A stretch of DNA of 64,000 nucleotides from Sphingomonas sp. (lineage in GTDB: Bacteria; Pseudomonadota; Alphaproteobacteria; Sphingomonadales; Sphingomonadaceae), in NCBI RefSeq assembly GCF_024508665.1, contig NZ_JANINP010000006.1:982001-1046000 (forward strand), in the 5' to 3' direction. A model generated the notes under the pieces. It had not been told where the DNA came from. It saw only the letters and a program-made list of their open reading frames with translations, and did not search any database. This document shows, piece after piece, positions 8,287 through 17,157 of this stretch (its first letter is position 1; each line of letters begins with the position of its first letter). The position numbers and the translations under genes were made by a program.

Positions 8287-9573
8287 TCAGCCGAGCCGGA
8301 GCGCAACCGAGCGAGCGTGCGCGGGCAGGCCCTCTGCCTCGGCCAGCGTGACTGCCGCGGGGCCGATCGCGGCGAGCGAGGCCGGATCGAGTGACAGGAA
8401 ACTGGTGCGTTTCATGAAGTCGAGCACCGACAATCCGCTCGAGAAGCGCGCGCGGCGGCCGGTCGGCAGGACATGGTTGGGTCCGGCGACATAATCGCCG
8501 ACCGCTTCGGGCGTATAGCGGCCGATGAACACCGATCCGGCATGCTTGACCATGTCGAACAGTGCGTCCGCCTGGTCACAGGCGAGTTCGAGATGCTCGG
8601 GCGCGAGCCGATTGACCAACGGCATTGCCTCGACCAGGTCGGCCGTCACGACGATCGCGCCGTTCGCGTCCCAGCTCGCGCGCGCCACCTTGGCGGTCGC
8701 GAGTTTGCCGATCTGGAGGTCGACCGCTTCCGCTACCGCCCGCGCCAAAGCGGCGTCGTCGGTGAACAGGATCGACTGGCTCGACGGGTCGTGTTCGGCC
8801 TGGCTCAACAGATCGGCGGCGATCCATTGTGGGTCGTTCTTGCCGTCGGCGACGACGACGATCTCGCTGGGTCCGGCGACCATGTCGATCCCGACCACGC
8901 CGTAGAGCTGGCGCTTGGCCTCTGCGACCCAGGCATTGCCGGGGCCGCACACCACGTCGACCGGCGCGATCCGGCCGGTGCCGTAGGCCAGCGCGGCGGC
9001 GGCCTGCGCGCCGCCGATCCGCCAGACCTCGTCGACCCCGGCGACATGCGCGGCCGCCAGTACCAGCGGATTGACCTCGCCATGCGGCGTGGGCGTGACC
9101 ATCACCAACCGCTCGACGCCCGCGACCTTGGCGGGGATGGCGTTCATCAGCACCGAGCTGGGATAGGCCGCGCGGCCGCCGGGGACGTAGATCCCGGCCG
9201 CATCGACGCCGCGCCAGCGCGCGCCGAGCCGCGCGCCGATCGCGTCGATCTCGTCGCGATCCTCGGGCTTCTGCTTGATGTGATAAGCGGCGATCCGCTC
9301 TGCGGCGAGTTCGAGCGCGTCGCGCAGATCAGGGGCCAGCGCTTCGTGCGCGGCGAGCCATTCGGCGCGCTCGATCCGCCAGCCGGTTTCGTTGAGGTCG
9401 TGATGGTCGAACTTGCGGGTGAAGGCGTGGACCGCGGCGTCGCCCTCGTCGCGCACGCTGGCAACGATGGTGCGGACATCGCGCGCGACATCGCTATCGG
9501 CTTCGCGCCGGGCATCGACCAGCGCCTGGAACTGGCGGTCGAAACCGGGTTCGGAGGTGGAGAGTTTGATCAT
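8287..9573 (-). CDS. hisD: Histidinol dehydrogenase
   Basis: Catalyses the last two steps of histidine synthesis, histidinol to histidine with two NAD+. The 428-residue length is standard. Visible family blocks are GIYVPGGRAAYPSSVLMNAIPAKVAG (given here as its core, GGRAAYPSSVLMN), VCGPGNAWV, VAGPSEIVV and LLSQAEHDPSSQS, whose Gln and His are zinc ligands. It lies downstream of hisG, from which it is separated by a repeat element (9593-9674), and upstream of nusB, all on the minus strand. Confidence 0.97.
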   Translation of the reverse strand: MIKLSTSEPGFDRQFQALVDARREADSDVARDVRTIVASVRDEGDAAVHAFTRKFDHHDLNETGWRIERAEWLAAHEALAPDLRDALELAAERIAAYHIKQKPEDRDEIDAIGARLGARWRGVDAAGIYVPGGRAAYPSSVLMNAIPAKVAGVERLVMVTPTPHGEVNPLVLAAAHVAGVDEVWRIGGAQAAAALAYGTGRIAPVDVVCGPGNAWVAEAKRQLYGVVGIDMVAGPSEIVVVADGKNDPQWIAADLLSQAEHDPSSQSILFTDDAALARAVAEAVDLQIGKLATAKVARASWDANGAIVVTADLVEAMPLVNRLAPEHLELACDQADALFDMVKHAGSVFIGRYTPEAVGDYVAGPNHVLPTGRRARFSSGLSVLDFMKRTSFLSLDPASLAAIGPAAVTLAEAEGLPAHARSVALRLG

Positions 9574-9592
9574 CTTGGATCACCCTCACCCT

Positions 9593-9674
9593 TCCGCGCC
9601 TTCGGCGCTCCCTCCCTCTCCCATCGGGAGAGGGAAGGGGCCCGCGTCGCGTAGCGACGTGGGAAGGGTGAGGG
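9593..9674. repeat. Long inverted repeat, family A copy 2
   Basis: The ends CCCTCACCCTTCC and GGAAGGGTGAGGG are inverted copies. Inside lie the hairpins CCCTCTCCC-ATC-GGGAGAGGG (9614-9634) and GTCGC-GTA-GCGAC (9646-9658). The element occupies most of the hisG-hisD junction. Confidence 0.75.
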
Positions 9675-9681
9675 CGAAGAA

Positions 9682-10344
9682 TTACGCCGCATCGCATTTC
9701 TCCACCGCACGCCGGAACGCATCGACCAACGGCACCAGTTCCGGCCGCGTCTTGAATGCCGCGCGGTTGACGATCAGGCGGCTGGTGACCTCCGCGATCA
9801 CCTCGACCTCGACCAGACCATTTTCCTTGAGCGTGCGGCCCGATGAGACAAGGTCGACGATGCGCGGCGCAAGACCCAAGGTCGGCGCCAGTTCCATCGC
9901 GCCGTTCAGCTTGACGCATTCAGCCTGCACGCCGCGTGCCTCGAAATGGCGTTGCGTCACGTGCGGATATTTGGTCGCGACGCGAACGTGACTCCAGCCG
10001 CGAGGGTCATCGGCGGCGGCCATCTCGGCGGGTTCGGCGACTGACAGCCGGCAATGGCCGATGCCGAGATCGACGGGCGCATAGAGCTCGGGATAGTCGA
10101 ATTCGGCCAGCACGTCGGACCCGACGATGCCGATCTGCGCGGCGCCATGCGCGACGAATGTCGCGACGTCGAAGGCACGAACGCGGATCAGGTCGATGCC
10201 GGGCTGGTTGGTCGCGAACCGCAATGCTCGGCTGTCTTCGTCGGAGAAGGCCGCCTCGGGCTCGACGCCGGCGCGGACGAGCAGCGGCACGGCTTCCGAC
10301 AGGATGCGGCCCTTGGGAACGGCAATGACTAGAGGTTGCGCCAT
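9682..10344 (-). CDS. hisG: ATP phosphoribosyltransferase, short form
   Basis: First enzyme of histidine synthesis; joins ATP and PRPP. At 220 residues it is the short HisG form, which lacks the C-terminal ACT-like regulatory domain and normally needs the HisZ subunit. No hisZ is present in the window. It begins [22 protein letters not shown] and carries the conserved middle [16 protein letters not shown]. The PRPP-loop region [16 protein letters not shown] lies near residues 162-177. The ATG at 10344 starts the minus-strand run hisG-hisD-nusB-DUF4169-thiL-hppA. I saw no His-rich leader peptide upstream. Confidence 0.96.
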   Translation of the reverse strand: MAQPLVIAVPKGRILSEAVPLLVRAGVEPEAAFSDEDSRALRFATNQPGIDLIRVRAFDVATFVAHGAAQIGIVGSDVLAEFDYPELYAPVDLGIGHCRLSVAEPAEMAAADDPRGWSHVRVATKYPHVTQRHFEARGVQAECVKLNGAMELAPTLGLAPRIVDLVSSGRTLKENGLVEVEVIAEVTSRLIVNRAAFKTRPELVPLVDAFRRAVEKCDAA

Positions 10345-10508
10345 GGCGGGGCTTTACTTGTGCACCTGCGAAGGCGCAATGCACCGCGACGGCGGCGCTT
10401 TCAGCGTGTGCCGTACCGGCGCGCTTGCCGGCCCGACCCTCCGACGGACAGCAATTCATGGAAGGTCGCGCGGGGTAGCGCGCCGGAACTGGACAAGGAG
10501 AATGCGGC

Positions 10509-11615
10509 ATGGCCGACGAGGCGGGCAATCGCGAGGCGTTCCGGATCCAGGAATTCTATTGCCGCAACATGGACGCGCCGATCTATGCGCGGCTGTGCGC
10601 GGCGATCGCCGACGGCCTGACGCGCGACAGCCGCACGGGCACCCGCATCCTCGACTGGCCCGGCGAACCGACTCGCGACGCGTTGCCGCTCCGCTTCATC
10701 GGCGGGCTGCATGCCTTGGTGCAGGCCGGCGCCGATTCGGGTTTGGCGGCGGTGTTCCGCGGCGGGACGACCGACCGGGATGCGATTGCGGCGGCGGTGA
10801 ATGCAGTACTGGCCAAGCATGACGATACCCTGCTGCCCTGGCTCGACGGGCCGCCGCAGACCAACGAGCCGGGCCGATCGAGCGCGCTGATCGTCGGGTT
10901 GCTCGAGATCGCGCGGCGTCATGGCCCCAAAATCGAACTGCTCGAGATTGGATCGAGCGCGGGGCTCAACCTGTTGATCGACCGCTATGCCTTCGATCTT
11001 GGCGGCGTGAAGCTTGGCCCCGCGAACGCGCCCGTCACGATAGCTCCCGAATGGCGCGGCGACCCGCTTGCGCCTGCGGCGATCGAGATCGTCTCGGTGC
11101 GCGGTTGCGACGTCCATCCCCTCGACGCCACCGATCCCGCGGTTGAGGCCCGGCTGGCCGCTTATGTCTGGGCCGAAACGCCGGCCCGCGCCGAGCGGTT
11201 GCGCAAGGCGATCACGATGCAGCGCGCCAAGCCGGTCGATCTGGTCCAGGCCGACGCCGCCGATTGGGTCGAGGCGCGACTCGCCGAACCGCAACCGGCC
11301 GGCGTGACGCGCGTGCTGATGCATTCGGTGGTGTGGCAATATCTGCCCGAGGACAGTGCCAGCCGTATCCGCGCGGCGATGAACGCGGCGGGGGCGCGCG
11401 CCACGGCGGAACAACCGCTCGGCTGGGTGATGATGGAGCCGGACCGCGCCCTTGCGCACCAGGTAGTCCGGGTGAAGAGCTGGCCCGGCCATGATGAGTG
11501 GCACGTGTTGGCGACCGCGCATGCGCACGGCGCCTGGGTCAGGAATGGCGGTGCCGACAATGGCGATCGGCAGCGTTACGACCTGCCGGCCGCGTCGAAG
11601 GTCGTGGCCGGCTAG
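10509..11615 (+). CDS. DUF2332 family protein
   Basis: A 368-residue protein matching the DUF2332 pattern. It opens FRIQEFYCRNMDAPIYARLC, has a Rossmann-like segment LLEIGSSAGLNLLIDRYAF near residue 145 that resembles a methyltransferase SAM-binding loop, and a conserved RVLMHSVVWQYLP segment near residue 265. The activity is not established; an SAM-dependent enzyme is a reasonable guess from the GxSxG-type loop. The ATG at 10509 follows AAGGAGAATGCGGC, a good ribosome binding site. It stands alone, 164 bases from hisG on the opposite strand. Confidence 0.85.
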   Translation: MADEAGNREAFRIQEFYCRNMDAPIYARLCAAIADGLTRDSRTGTRILDWPGEPTRDALPLRFIGGLHALVQAGADSGLAAVFRGGTTDRDAIAAAVNAVLAKHDDTLLPWLDGPPQTNEPGRSSALIVGLLEIARRHGPKIELLEIGSSAGLNLLIDRYAFDLGGVKLGPANAPVTIAPEWRGDPLAPAAIEIVSVRGCDVHPLDATDPAVEARLAAYVWAETPARAERLRKAITMQRAKPVDLVQADAADWVEARLAEPQPAGVTRVLMHSVVWQYLPEDSASRIRAAMNAAGARATAEQPLGWVMMEPDRALAHQVVRVKSWPGHDEWHVLATAHAHGAWVRNGGADNGDRQRYDLPAASKVVAG

Positions 11616-11714
11616 CATGCAGACCGCGCGGCCGGCCGGCTGCGTGGCAAATTCCGGTACGGGCTAAGGTCCGGCTCCTGCTCAAAAAATGTTGCGGCGC
11701 GGCACTGGCGCCCC

Positions 11715-11742
11715 TTGAACGCGACCTTCCGAGAATTATCTG
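11715..11742 (+). promoter_or_regulatory. Predicted promoter of the marR-efflux operon
   Basis: TTGAAC (11715-11720) and TATCTG (11737-11742), separated by 16 bases, resemble housekeeping -35 and -10 elements. The -10 is also the left arm of the operator at 11737-11769, a layout expected for repression by steric block. This is prediction only. Confidence 0.5.
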
Positions 11743-11769
11743 CCCGAGCAGTAATTGCCGAGGCAGATA
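11737..11769 (+). promoter_or_regulatory. Likely MarR operator
   Basis: The perfect inverted repeat TATCTGCC (11737-11744) / GGCAGATA (11762-11769) surrounds a 17-base spacer and ends one base before the marR ATG. Within it two smaller inverted units can be seen, CTGCCCGAGCAG and TGCCGAGGCA. The position over the predicted -10 and next to the start codon suggests autorepression by the MarR protein encoded directly downstream. Confidence 0.6.
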
Positions 11770-11770
11770 T

Positions 11771-12244
11771 ATGCAGCCCTTCTACTCACCCGAGAATTTC
11801 CGGCCGGAAACCTGCCTCGGATACCTTCTCCGCCGCATCTACAAGTTGAGCGTCGCCCAGGTCGAAGCCAAGCTCGAGGACACCGGCGTCGGGATGTCGC
11901 AATGGATCGTCCTCAGCCTGGTCGATAACGGTATCGCCACGACCTGCCGCGCCTTGTCGCGCAACATGGGCCATGACAGCGGCGCGATGAGCCGGCTGGT
12001 CGAGCAACTCGAAACGAGTGGGTTGCTTGCCAAGGTTCGCGATGATGCCGACCGGCGCGTCAGCAACCTGATCGTCACCGAAGCCGGCAAGGCGGTGCTG
12101 GCGCGGAGCATTCCGCTGGTGATCGAGGTCTGGAACGACATCCTGCGCGACATCGCGCCCGGGGATATCGTCCAGACGATCGGCACGCTCTCGAAGATAC
12201 TTGGCCAGCTCGAAGAACGCGAAGCCGAGACGGCGGACGCCTGA
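11771..12244 (+). CDS. MarR family transcriptional regulator
   Basis: A 157-residue winged-helix regulator, probably the ligand-responsive repressor of the efflux genes that follow. The winged helix spans residues 35-115, with a recognition region CRALSRNMGHDSGAMSRLVEQ and the wing RDDADRRVSNLIVTEAG, which contains the DxRxxxxxLT-like signature of the family. The ATG at 11771 is preceded by GAGG at seven bases. A much longer open frame runs upstream but would read through the operator and promoter. The stop at 12242-12244 is one base from the ATG of the outer-membrane factor gene. Confidence 0.9.
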   Translation: MQPFYSPENFRPETCLGYLLRRIYKLSVAQVEAKLEDTGVGMSQWIVLSLVDNGIATTCRALSRNMGHDSGAMSRLVEQLETSGLLAKVRDDADRRVSNLIVTEAGKAVLARSIPLVIEVWNDILRDIAPGDIVQTIGTLSKILGQLEEREAETADA

Positions 12245-12245
12245 C

Positions 12246-13676
12246 ATGATGCAGCGGAGACTGTTCGGCGCGGCGATCGCGCTGTTGCTGGCCGGTTGCG
12301 CGGCCCCCCACGAGCCCGTCGCCGTGACTCCTATCGCCCCGGCCTCGCTCGGATTGGGCGATGCGCCCGCGCCGCTCGTCGCGTCCGATTGGTGGACCAG
12401 CCTGGGCGATCCGCAACTCGACCGCATCGTCGCCGACGCCTTGTCGGGCAGCCCGACGCTCGATGCCGCCACTGCTCGCGTCCGGGCAGCGCAGGCGGCA
12501 GTCGCGGGCAGCGAGGCGGCGCGCCGCCCCAATGTCGGCGCCGACGCCAGCGAGCAATTCGAGCGGCTGAGCAGCGTCTACATCATCCCCCCGCCTTATG
12601 GCGGCACCTTCCGCTGGATGGGCGATGCCCAGGCAAATCTGAGCTGGAATCTCGACTTCTGGGGTAAGCAGGCCGCCGCGATCCGCCAGGCGAAGAGCAG
12701 CGCCGACGCCGCGAAGCTCGATTATCAGGCGGCCCGGCTGGCACTCGCCGGCTCGGTGGTTCAGACCTATGTCGAACTCGCGCGGGCCGAGCGCCAGATC
12801 GCGCTGGCGCGGTCGACCATCGCGCAGCGCGAGCAGTCGGCCACGCTGGCCCGCGTCCGCGTACGCAGCCAGCTCGACAGCAATATCGACGTGCAGGCGG
12901 CGGACAGCCTGTTGGCGGACGCGCGCCAGGCACTGGTGCGCGCGCAGGGGCAACGCGAGCAACTCGTCCACGCCCTGGCGCTGCTCGCGGGGCGCGGCGC
13001 GGATTATTATCCGTCGATCGCACCGACCGCGCTCAAGCTCGACAGCTTGGCGCCGCTGCCGACATCGCTTCCCGCGGACCTGCTGTCGCGCCGGCCCGAC
13101 ATTCTTGCGTCGCAGGCGCGAATCGCGGCCGCATCGGCGGGGCGCCAGGTCGCGCGCAAGGCCTATTATCCCAACGTCAACCTGCTCGGCCTGGTCGGCC
13201 TGCAGGCATTGGGGATCGGTAATCTCTTTTCCAGCGACGCCTCGACCTATGGTGGCGGCGCCGCGATCCATTTGCCGATCTTCGAAGGGGGCAAGCTGCG
13301 TGCCGACTATGCCGGGGCGACGGCGGCCGTCGACGAGTCGATCGCCGATTATAACGGCAAGGTGCTCGGCGCGGTCCGCGAGACGGCCGATCTGCTCACC
13401 CGGCTGAAGACGCTCGACGACGATATCGCCCAGCAACGCGCGAGCACCGCCAGTCTCGCCGAGGTGCGCCGCCTGAACAACGTCCGCGTGTCGGCAGGCC
13501 TGAGCTCGCGGCTCGACCTGATCAACTACGATGTGCGCCTGCTCCAGGCGCAACAGGACAGCGTCAATCTCCAGGCCGACAAGGCCGTCGCCCAGGTCCA
13601 GCTCCTGGTTGCGATCGGCGGCGGATTCGACCCCGCCGCTCTGACTCCCAATTCCAGCCCGAAGGCCGCGCAATGA
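12246..13676 (+). CDS. Outer-membrane efflux lipoprotein (NodT/OprM type)
   Basis: TolC-like outer-membrane channel of a tripartite pump. From the ATG at 12246 (a second ATG follows directly) it is 476 residues. The signal peptide ends in a lipobox LLAGC with the acylated Cys at 18. Two TolC-type repeats are visible, each with long helical stretches and with an aromatic/Gly-rich strand (WNLDFWGKQAA and GGGAAIHLPIFEGGKL). The stop codon overlaps the next start as ATGA at 13673. It works with the adaptor and MFS pump encoded immediately downstream. Confidence 0.93.
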   Translation: MMQRRLFGAAIALLLAGCAAPHEPVAVTPIAPASLGLGDAPAPLVASDWWTSLGDPQLDRIVADALSGSPTLDAATARVRAAQAAVAGSEAARRPNVGADASEQFERLSSVYIIPPPYGGTFRWMGDAQANLSWNLDFWGKQAAAIRQAKSSADAAKLDYQAARLALAGSVVQTYVELARAERQIALARSTIAQREQSATLARVRVRSQLDSNIDVQAADSLLADARQALVRAQGQREQLVHALALLAGRGADYYPSIAPTALKLDSLAPLPTSLPADLLSRRPDILASQARIAAASAGRQVARKAYYPNVNLLGLVGLQALGIGNLFSSDASTYGGGAAIHLPIFEGGKLRADYAGATAAVDESIADYNGKVLGAVRETADLLTRLKTLDDDIAQQRASTASLAEVRRLNNVRVSAGLSSRLDLINYDVRLLQAQQDSVNLQADKAVAQVQLLVAIGGGFDPAALTPNSSPKAAQ

Positions 13677-14908
13677 CCGATATCGTGCAAGACCTGCCGA
13701 CCCGCGAAACCCCGGCCGATACGGTGTCCGAGCATTCGGCGCCGCCGTCACCCGTCGCTCCGGCGACCGAACCGGCCAAGCCCAATACGCGCCGCCGGCT
13801 GCTGATCGTCGTGACGCTGATCGTCGTCCTGGGGCTGCTGGCCTATGCCGTCTGGGCGTTCTTCCTGGTCGGCCGCAGCGAGAGCACCGACGATGCCTAT
13901 GTCGGCGGCGACACGATCGCGATCACCGCGCGTGACCCGGGGACAGTCCTCGGGCTCTACGCCGACGATACCCAGCGTGTGGCGGCCGGCCAGACCCTGG
14001 TGACGCTCGATCCCGCAACCGCCGATGTCGATCTCGCCGCCGCAGCCGCACAACTCGGCCGGGCCGTGCGCGGCGTGCGCGGCGATTTCTCGCAGGTCAA
14101 TTCGGCGCGCGCCGAACTGGCTCAGGCCCAGGCCGAGCTCGCGCGGGCGCGCAACGATTTATCGCGCCGTCGCAGTGCCGCGGGTGAAGGGGCGGTGTCG
14201 GGCGAGGAAGTCGCGCATGCCGTGGATTCGGTAAAGACGGCGACGGCATCGGTAGCGCTCGCGCAAAGCAAGGTCGCCGAGGCCAATACCCAGGTCCAGG
14301 GCACCGACGTCCGCAGCAACCCGGCCGTGCTCGCGGCGATCGCCGATTATCGCCGTGCCGCGATCCGCCGCAGCCACATGACGCTGACCACGCCGGTGGC
14401 GGGCGTCGTCGCCCAGCGTCGCGTCCAGATTGGACAACAGATCGCGGCGGGCACCCCGTTGATGGCGGTCGTCCCGCTCGACCGCGTGTGGATCGACGCC
14501 AATTTCCGCGAGACGCAGCTTGCCGACCTGCGCATCGGCCAGCCGGTGACCATCACCACCGACACCTATGGCGGCAAGATCGTCTATCACGGCAAGGTCG
14601 CCGGGCTGGGCGCGGGCAGCGGCAACGCTTTTGCCTTGCTGCCGCCGCAGAATGCCAGCGGCAATTGGATCAAGGTCGTCCAGCGCGTACCTGTCCGGAT
14701 CGCTCTCGACCCGCGCGAGCTCAGCAAATATCCATTGCGCATCGGGCTGTCGGTCAATGCCGAGGTCGACACCTCGAACACCTCGGGGCCTGTGCTCGGC
14801 GGCCAGTCGGCGCAACCCTATGCGCCGCAGTCCAGCGATGATGGTGGTGCCGCGGTCGATGCCCAGATCAACGCGATCATCGCCGCCAATGCGGGGCGCG
14901 TGCGGTGA
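13673..14908 (+). CDS. HlyD/EmrA-type membrane fusion protein
   Basis: Periplasmic adaptor linking an inner-membrane MFS pump to the outer-membrane channel. The 411 residues begin with a cytoplasmic Pro/Thr-rich tail, then one membrane helix (about 42-66), then ESTDDAYVGGD, the usual start of the first lipoyl-like half. An Ala/Gln/Arg-rich coiled-coil hairpin follows, then the second lipoyl half with TPVAGVVAQRRVQIGQQIAAG, and a beta-barrel region. The start overlaps the previous stop (ATGA) and its own stop overlaps the next start (GTGA), so the three proteins are probably made in matched amounts. Confidence 0.94.
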   Translation: MTDIVQDLPTRETPADTVSEHSAPPSPVAPATEPAKPNTRRRLLIVVTLIVVLGLLAYAVWAFFLVGRSESTDDAYVGGDTIAITARDPGTVLGLYADDTQRVAAGQTLVTLDPATADVDLAAAAAQLGRAVRGVRGDFSQVNSARAELAQAQAELARARNDLSRRRSAAGEGAVSGEEVAHAVDSVKTATASVALAQSKVAEANTQVQGTDVRSNPAVLAAIADYRRAAIRRSHMTLTTPVAGVVAQRRVQIGQQIAAGTPLMAVVPLDRVWIDANFRETQLADLRIGQPVTITTDTYGGKIVYHGKVAGLGAGSGNAFALLPPQNASGNWIKVVQRVPVRIALDPRELSKYPLRIGLSVNAEVDTSNTSGPVLGGQSAQPYAPQSSDDGGAAVDAQINAIIAANAGRVR

Positions 14909-16446
14909 GCGCGCCGGCCGGGCCCGCCCCGCTCAAGGGCGGAGCGCTCGCCATTACCGCGTTCGCGCTGGCGCTCGGCACCTTCATGCAGGTGCTCGAT
15001 TCGACGATCGCCAACGTGTCGCTGCCGACGATCGCCGGCAATCTCGGCGTCAGCACCAACCAGGGAACGTGGGTGATCACCTCGTTCGCCGTCGCCAACG
15101 GTATCGCCGTGCCGCTGACCGGCTGGCTGATGGGCCGGTTGGGTGTGGTGCGGACCTTCGTTGTCTCGGTCGTTCTGTTCACCATCGCCTCGTTCCTGTG
15201 CGGCATCGCGTGGAACCTCAATTCGCTGATCCTCTTCCGCGTTCTCCAGGGTGCGGTATCGGGACCGATGATCCCGGGCAGCCAGGCGCTGCTGATCTCG
15301 ATCTTCCCGCCCAACAAGCGCTCGACCGCGCTCGGCGTGTGGTCGATCACGACGCTGATCGGGCCGGTCGCGGGTCCGATCCTGGGCGGGTATATTTCCG
15401 ACAATTATCATTGGAGCTGGATCTTCCTGATCAACGTGCCGGTCGGGCTGTTCTGCGCAATCATGTGCTGGCGCGGGTTGAAGTCGCGCGAGACGCCGAC
15501 CCGCAATTTGCGCATCGATACCGTCGGCGTGCTGTTGCTGCTGGTCTGGGTCGGGGCGCTGCAGATCGTGCTCGATCAGGGCAAGGATGCGGACTGGTTC
15601 AACTCGACATTCATCACCGTCGCCGCGATCGTTTCCGCCATCGCATTCGTCTATTGGCTGATCTGGGAGCTGACCGACAAGCAGCCGGCGGTCGACCTGC
15701 GCCTGTTCCGCAACCGCAACTTCGCGCTCGGCACGATCGCCTTTTGCGCGGGCTATGCCGTGTTCTTCGCCAACGTGCTGCTGATGCCGCTGTGGATGCA
15801 GACCCAGCTCGGTTACACCGCGACCTGGGCAGGATTGGTTGCGGCTCCCAGCGGCGTCGTGGCGATCATCCTCACCCCGATCATGGCGCGGCTGAGCGGG
15901 AAGATCGACGCGCGCTTGCTCGCGACCTTGGCGTTCGGGTCGTTCGCTCTGTCGTTCTTCATGCGCTCGGGGTTCACCACCGAGGCCGATGTCTGGCATT
16001 TCACCTTGCCGCTGCTGGTCCAGGGCGTGGCGATGAGCTGCTTCTTCCTCGGCATGCTGACGATCCAGCTCGACGGCATTCCGCCGGAACGCATCCCCTC
16101 GGCGACCGGCATCTCCAACTTCGCGCGCATCACCAGCGGCAGCTTCGCCGCCTCGCTGATCACCACCATGTACGATCGGCGCGAGGCGATGCACCAGACG
16201 CGGCTGACCGATCAGTTCACCGCTTATGCGCCGACCTATGCGCAAACGCTGGAGACGCTGCGCCATCTCGGCGTCAGTGCGGCCCAGGCTCCGGCGATGG
16301 TCGCGCGACAGATGGTGGGGCAAGCCTATCTGCTCGCCGCCGACGATCTGTTCTGGATATCGGGCTGGATCGCGCTGTCGATGATCGCGATCGTCTGGAT
16401 CGCGCGCCGGCCGAAAGCGCCGTCAGGGCCAGTCGCCGCGGACTGA
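14905..16446 (+). CDS. DHA2 family MFS efflux pump (EmrB type)
   Basis: Drug:H+ antiporter with about 14 membrane helices over 513 residues. The DHA2 signature VLDSTIANVSLPTIAGNLGV lies in helix 1 (about 28-47). It is followed by GTWVITSFAVANGIAVPLTG, and the helix-5 motif GPVAGPILGGYI near residue 153 is typical of exporters. The GTG at 14905 overlaps the adaptor stop. Together with the two preceding genes it forms an EmrAB-TolC-like system under the MarR regulator. The exported compound cannot be told from sequence. Confidence 0.94.
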   Translation: MSAPAGPAPLKGGALAITAFALALGTFMQVLDSTIANVSLPTIAGNLGVSTNQGTWVITSFAVANGIAVPLTGWLMGRLGVVRTFVVSVVLFTIASFLCGIAWNLNSLILFRVLQGAVSGPMIPGSQALLISIFPPNKRSTALGVWSITTLIGPVAGPILGGYISDNYHWSWIFLINVPVGLFCAIMCWRGLKSRETPTRNLRIDTVGVLLLLVWVGALQIVLDQGKDADWFNSTFITVAAIVSAIAFVYWLIWELTDKQPAVDLRLFRNRNFALGTIAFCAGYAVFFANVLLMPLWMQTQLGYTATWAGLVAAPSGVVAIILTPIMARLSGKIDARLLATLAFGSFALSFFMRSGFTTEADVWHFTLPLLVQGVAMSCFFLGMLTIQLDGIPPERIPSATGISNFARITSGSFAASLITTMYDRREAMHQTRLTDQFTAYAPTYAQTLETLRHLGVSAAQAPAMVARQMVGQAYLLAADDLFWISGWIALSMIAIVWIARRPKAPSGPVAAD

Positions 16447-16492
16447 CTGCGGGACGGTTGATTTGACGGATGCGCTGGCCGATCTTGGACCC

Positions 16493-17053
16493 ATGGCCAC
16501 GCTCCATCGCTACCGCGTCTTCGAAACCGCGCATGGTATCGCCGCGATCGCGTGGAGCGGCGAGGCGGTCACCGCCTTTCGCTTGCCCGGAGAGTCGGCT
16601 CGCGACGCGGAATGGTCGCTGCTTCGCCGCTTGCCCGATGCCGTTGCCGGCGACCCGCCGCCTGCCGTCGCGGCGGTGATCGCCGACGCGATCCGCTATT
16701 TCGCCGGGGAGCCGGTCGATTTCGATGCCGTCGCGATCGATCTTGGCGAGCAGGAGCCATTCTTCGCACGCGTCTATCACCGCGTCCGCGCGATCGGGCG
16801 CGGCGAGACGATGACCTATGGCGCCGTTGCCAGGGAATTGGGCGCGGGGCCGGAAGCGGCGCGCGCGGTCGGCCAGGCGATGGCGCGCAATCCGATCCCG
16901 TTGATCGTGCCATGCCATCGCGTGCTGGCCGCGGGCAGCAGGGTCCACGGCTTCTCGGCCCCTGGCGGCGCGCTCGCCAAGGTACGGATGCTCGAAATCG
17001 AGGGCGTCGCCACCGAGCCGCCGTCTGCGGCGCAAACCACATTCGATTTCTGA
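16493..17053 (+). CDS. ogt: Methylated-DNA-[protein]-cysteine S-methyltransferase
   Basis: Suicide repair enzyme that takes alkyl groups from O6-alkylguanine. From the ATG at 16493 it has 186 residues. The acceptor cysteine is C141 in IVPCHRV, preceded by the DNA-binding segment YGAVARELGAGPEAARAVGQAM. A TTG start at 16463 with a better-placed GGGA is possible and would add ten residues. It follows the MFS pump by 46 bases and could share its transcript. Ada, encoded at 56724-57761, carries a second such domain. Confidence 0.9.
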   Translation: MATLHRYRVFETAHGIAAIAWSGEAVTAFRLPGESARDAEWSLLRRLPDAVAGDPPPAVAAVIADAIRYFAGEPVDFDAVAIDLGEQEPFFARVYHRVRAIGRGETMTYGAVARELGAGPEAARAVGQAMARNPIPLIVPCHRVLAAGSRVHGFSAPGGALAKVRMLEIEGVATEPPSAAQTTFDF

Positions 17054-17066
17054 GTCCTAGGAGTTT

Positions 17067-17117
17067 GTTTCAGCAAGCTGAAACAGTGCCGCGCCAGCCC
17101 GCTCAACGAAGCTGAAA
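17067..17117. repeat. GCTGAAAC palindrome and partial direct copy
   Basis: GTTTCAG-CAAG-CTGAAAC (17067-17084) is a compact hairpin just after the ogt stop, and AAGCTGAAAC recurs at 17108-17117. The hairpin may end the ogt transcript, though no T run follows. Confidence 0.4.
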
Positions 17118-17128
17118 CGACGCGCCGC

Positions 17129-17157
17129 TTGCGCTTTACCGCGCTGCGGCATAGACG
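17129..17157 (+). promoter_or_regulatory. Possible promoter of the cobalamin operon
   Basis: TTGCGC (17129-17134) and TAGACG (17152-17157) are separated by 17 bases, which would start transcription about where the riboswitch begins. The match to consensus is modest. Confidence 0.3.

Noticed and set aside
10345..10508. Histidine attenuator leader upstream of hisG
   Set aside because: No His-rich short frame or terminator-type hairpin could be found on the minus strand.
11498..11770. Upstream extension of the MarR reading frame
   Set aside because: It runs through the DUF2332 end, promoter and operator and has no family similarity.
12075..13751. 558-codon minus-strand frame opposite the outer-membrane factor
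   Set aside because: Shadow frame; the plus-strand gene has lipobox, TolC-type repeats and overlaps its operon partners.
14568..16466. 632-codon plus-strand frame overlapping the adaptor and MFS genes
   Set aside because: Arg/Asp/Ala-rich shadow in another frame of well-recognised transport genes.
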